Shown here piece after piece: positions 11,205 to 11,713 of a DNA stretch of 11,713 bases. Both the position numbers and the translations under genes were made by a program. The stretch comes from Actinomycetota bacterium. Lineage in GTDB: Bacteria > Actinomycetota > Coriobacteriia > Anaerosomatales > D1FN1-002. The notes under the pieces are model-generated. The model made no database searches and was not told where the DNA came from. It saw only the letters and a list, made by a program, of their open reading frames with translations. Where the stretch lies: positions 1 to 11,713 of the forward strand of contig VAUM01000025.1 of the NCBI GenBank assembly GCA_005774595.1, read 5' to 3'. Position 1 is the first letter of the stretch. Each line of letters begins with the position of its first letter.

Positions 11205-11713
11205 AGCGCCGCCACCTCCGCTGCGAACGCGTCCATCTGCGCGCGGGTGCGCCGCTCCGTCACCGCGAAGGTGACGAGCGCGTCCTCGGAGACGACCCCG
11301 GCGAGATAGCCGCGCTCGAGCATCGCCGCGTGCATCGCGACGGCGTCGCCGCCGAAACGCAGCGTGAACTCATAGCCGAAGGGCGCCTCCCAGGGCGCCG
11401 AGAAGCGGCCGGTGGCCAGCAGCGCGCCGCGCAGGTGGTGGGCCTTCGCGACGCACGCGCGGGCGATCCCGGCCAGCCCGTCGCGGCCCACGGCCGCGAG
11501 GTACGCGCCGGCGGCCAGCGCGTTGAGCGCGTGGTTGCTGCAGATGTTGCTCGTCGCCCTCTCACGGCGGATGTGCTGTTCGCGCGTCGAGAAGGTCAGC
11601 ACGAAGCCGGTGTCGCCGTCGGCGTCGACGGTCCGGCCGACGATGCGCCCGGGCATCTGCCGGACGTGCCGCTCGCGGCAGGCGAACAGGCCGAGGCCCG
11701 GCCCTCCGAAGCT
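11201..11713 (-). CDS. gcvPA: Glycine dehydrogenase (decarboxylating) subunit 1 (partial, C-terminal 170 residues)
   Basis: The gene enters from the right edge; its start is outside the window. The visible part begins SFGGPGLGLFACRERHVRQM and continues with PGRIVGRTVDADGDTGFVL and TREQHIRRERATSNICSNHA. These are strongly conserved in the alpha subunit of split glycine decarboxylase. The alpha subunit resembles the N-terminal half of the fused P-protein and forms an alpha2beta2 complex with GcvPB. The reading frame is open from the window edge to the TGA at 11203-11201, which overlaps the gcvPB GTG. GcvH and GcvT are expected further to the right but cannot be seen. Any glycine riboswitch would also lie outside. 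Confidence 0.95.
   Translation of the reverse strand, partial: SFGGPGLGLFACRERHVRQMPGRIVGRTVDADGDTGFVLTFSTREQHIRRERATSNICSNHALNALAAGAYLAAVGRDGLAGIARACVAKAHHLRGALLATGRFSAPWEAPFGYEFTLRFGGDAVAMHAAMLERGYLAGVVSEDALVTFAVTERRTRAQMDAFAAEVAAL

Noticed and set aside
11201..11713. Glycine riboswitch for the gcv operon
   Set aside because: Such an element would lie upstream of the first gcv gene, beyond the right edge; nothing of the kind is present inside the window.

Overview
The window is high-GC throughout, has frequent GTG starts, and is densely packed with short overlaps. Gene content points to a deep-branching, probably anaerobic actinobacterium of the Coriobacteriia/Rubrobacter/Thermoleophilia grade. 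The clues are a ferredoxin-dependent indolepyruvate oxidoreductase, a two-subunit (alpha/beta) glycine decarboxylase, an FHA protein next to a MerR regulator of the FtsR (Rv1828) type, and a short single-motif RsiG-like anti-sigma factor. This placement is inferred from gene families; no rRNA or other marker gene is present. No mobile element, CRISPR array, tRNA or rRNA is visible.

Layout: all genes but one are on the minus strand. Reading in transcription order from the right edge: gcvPA (C-terminal 170 residues only), gcvPB and a lipoyl-pathway octanoyltransferase/ligase (lipM-like) form one operon, so the glycine decarboxylase subunits are made with an enzyme that acylates lipoyl-carrier proteins such as GcvH. 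After a 113-bp gap with a promoter candidate comes a regulatory and salvage operon: rsiG-like anti-sigma gene, an 86-residue unknown, a zinc-ribbon/FHA protein, a MerR-type ftsR-like regulator, a 144-residue unknown with a nuclease-like motif, hpt, and a two-transmembrane RCK potassium channel. Several junctions are 4-base ATGA overlaps, which implies translational coupling. apt stands alone behind its own leader.

The centre of the window holds a divergent pair of exported cell-wall proteins. One has an NlpC/P60 peptidase domain (minus strand) and the other an RlpA-like double-psi barrel (plus strand). They share the same PcsB-like N-terminal coiled-coil plan and are transcribed away from a perfect palindrome that reads as an extended -10 box on both strands. 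The plus-strand gene converges with apt over a 14-bp-stem hairpin.

At the left edge iorA and the first 46 codons of iorB encode indolepyruvate:ferredoxin oxidoreductase, used in aromatic amino-acid fermentation or synthesis.

I see no wholly novel multi-gene system. The most interesting items are the single-motif RsiG homologue, its linkage to the gcv/FHA/ftsR neighbourhood, the zinc-ribbon version of the GarA-type FHA protein, the divergent hydrolase pair with its symmetric promoter, and the PD-(D/E)XK-like unknown between ftsR and hpt.
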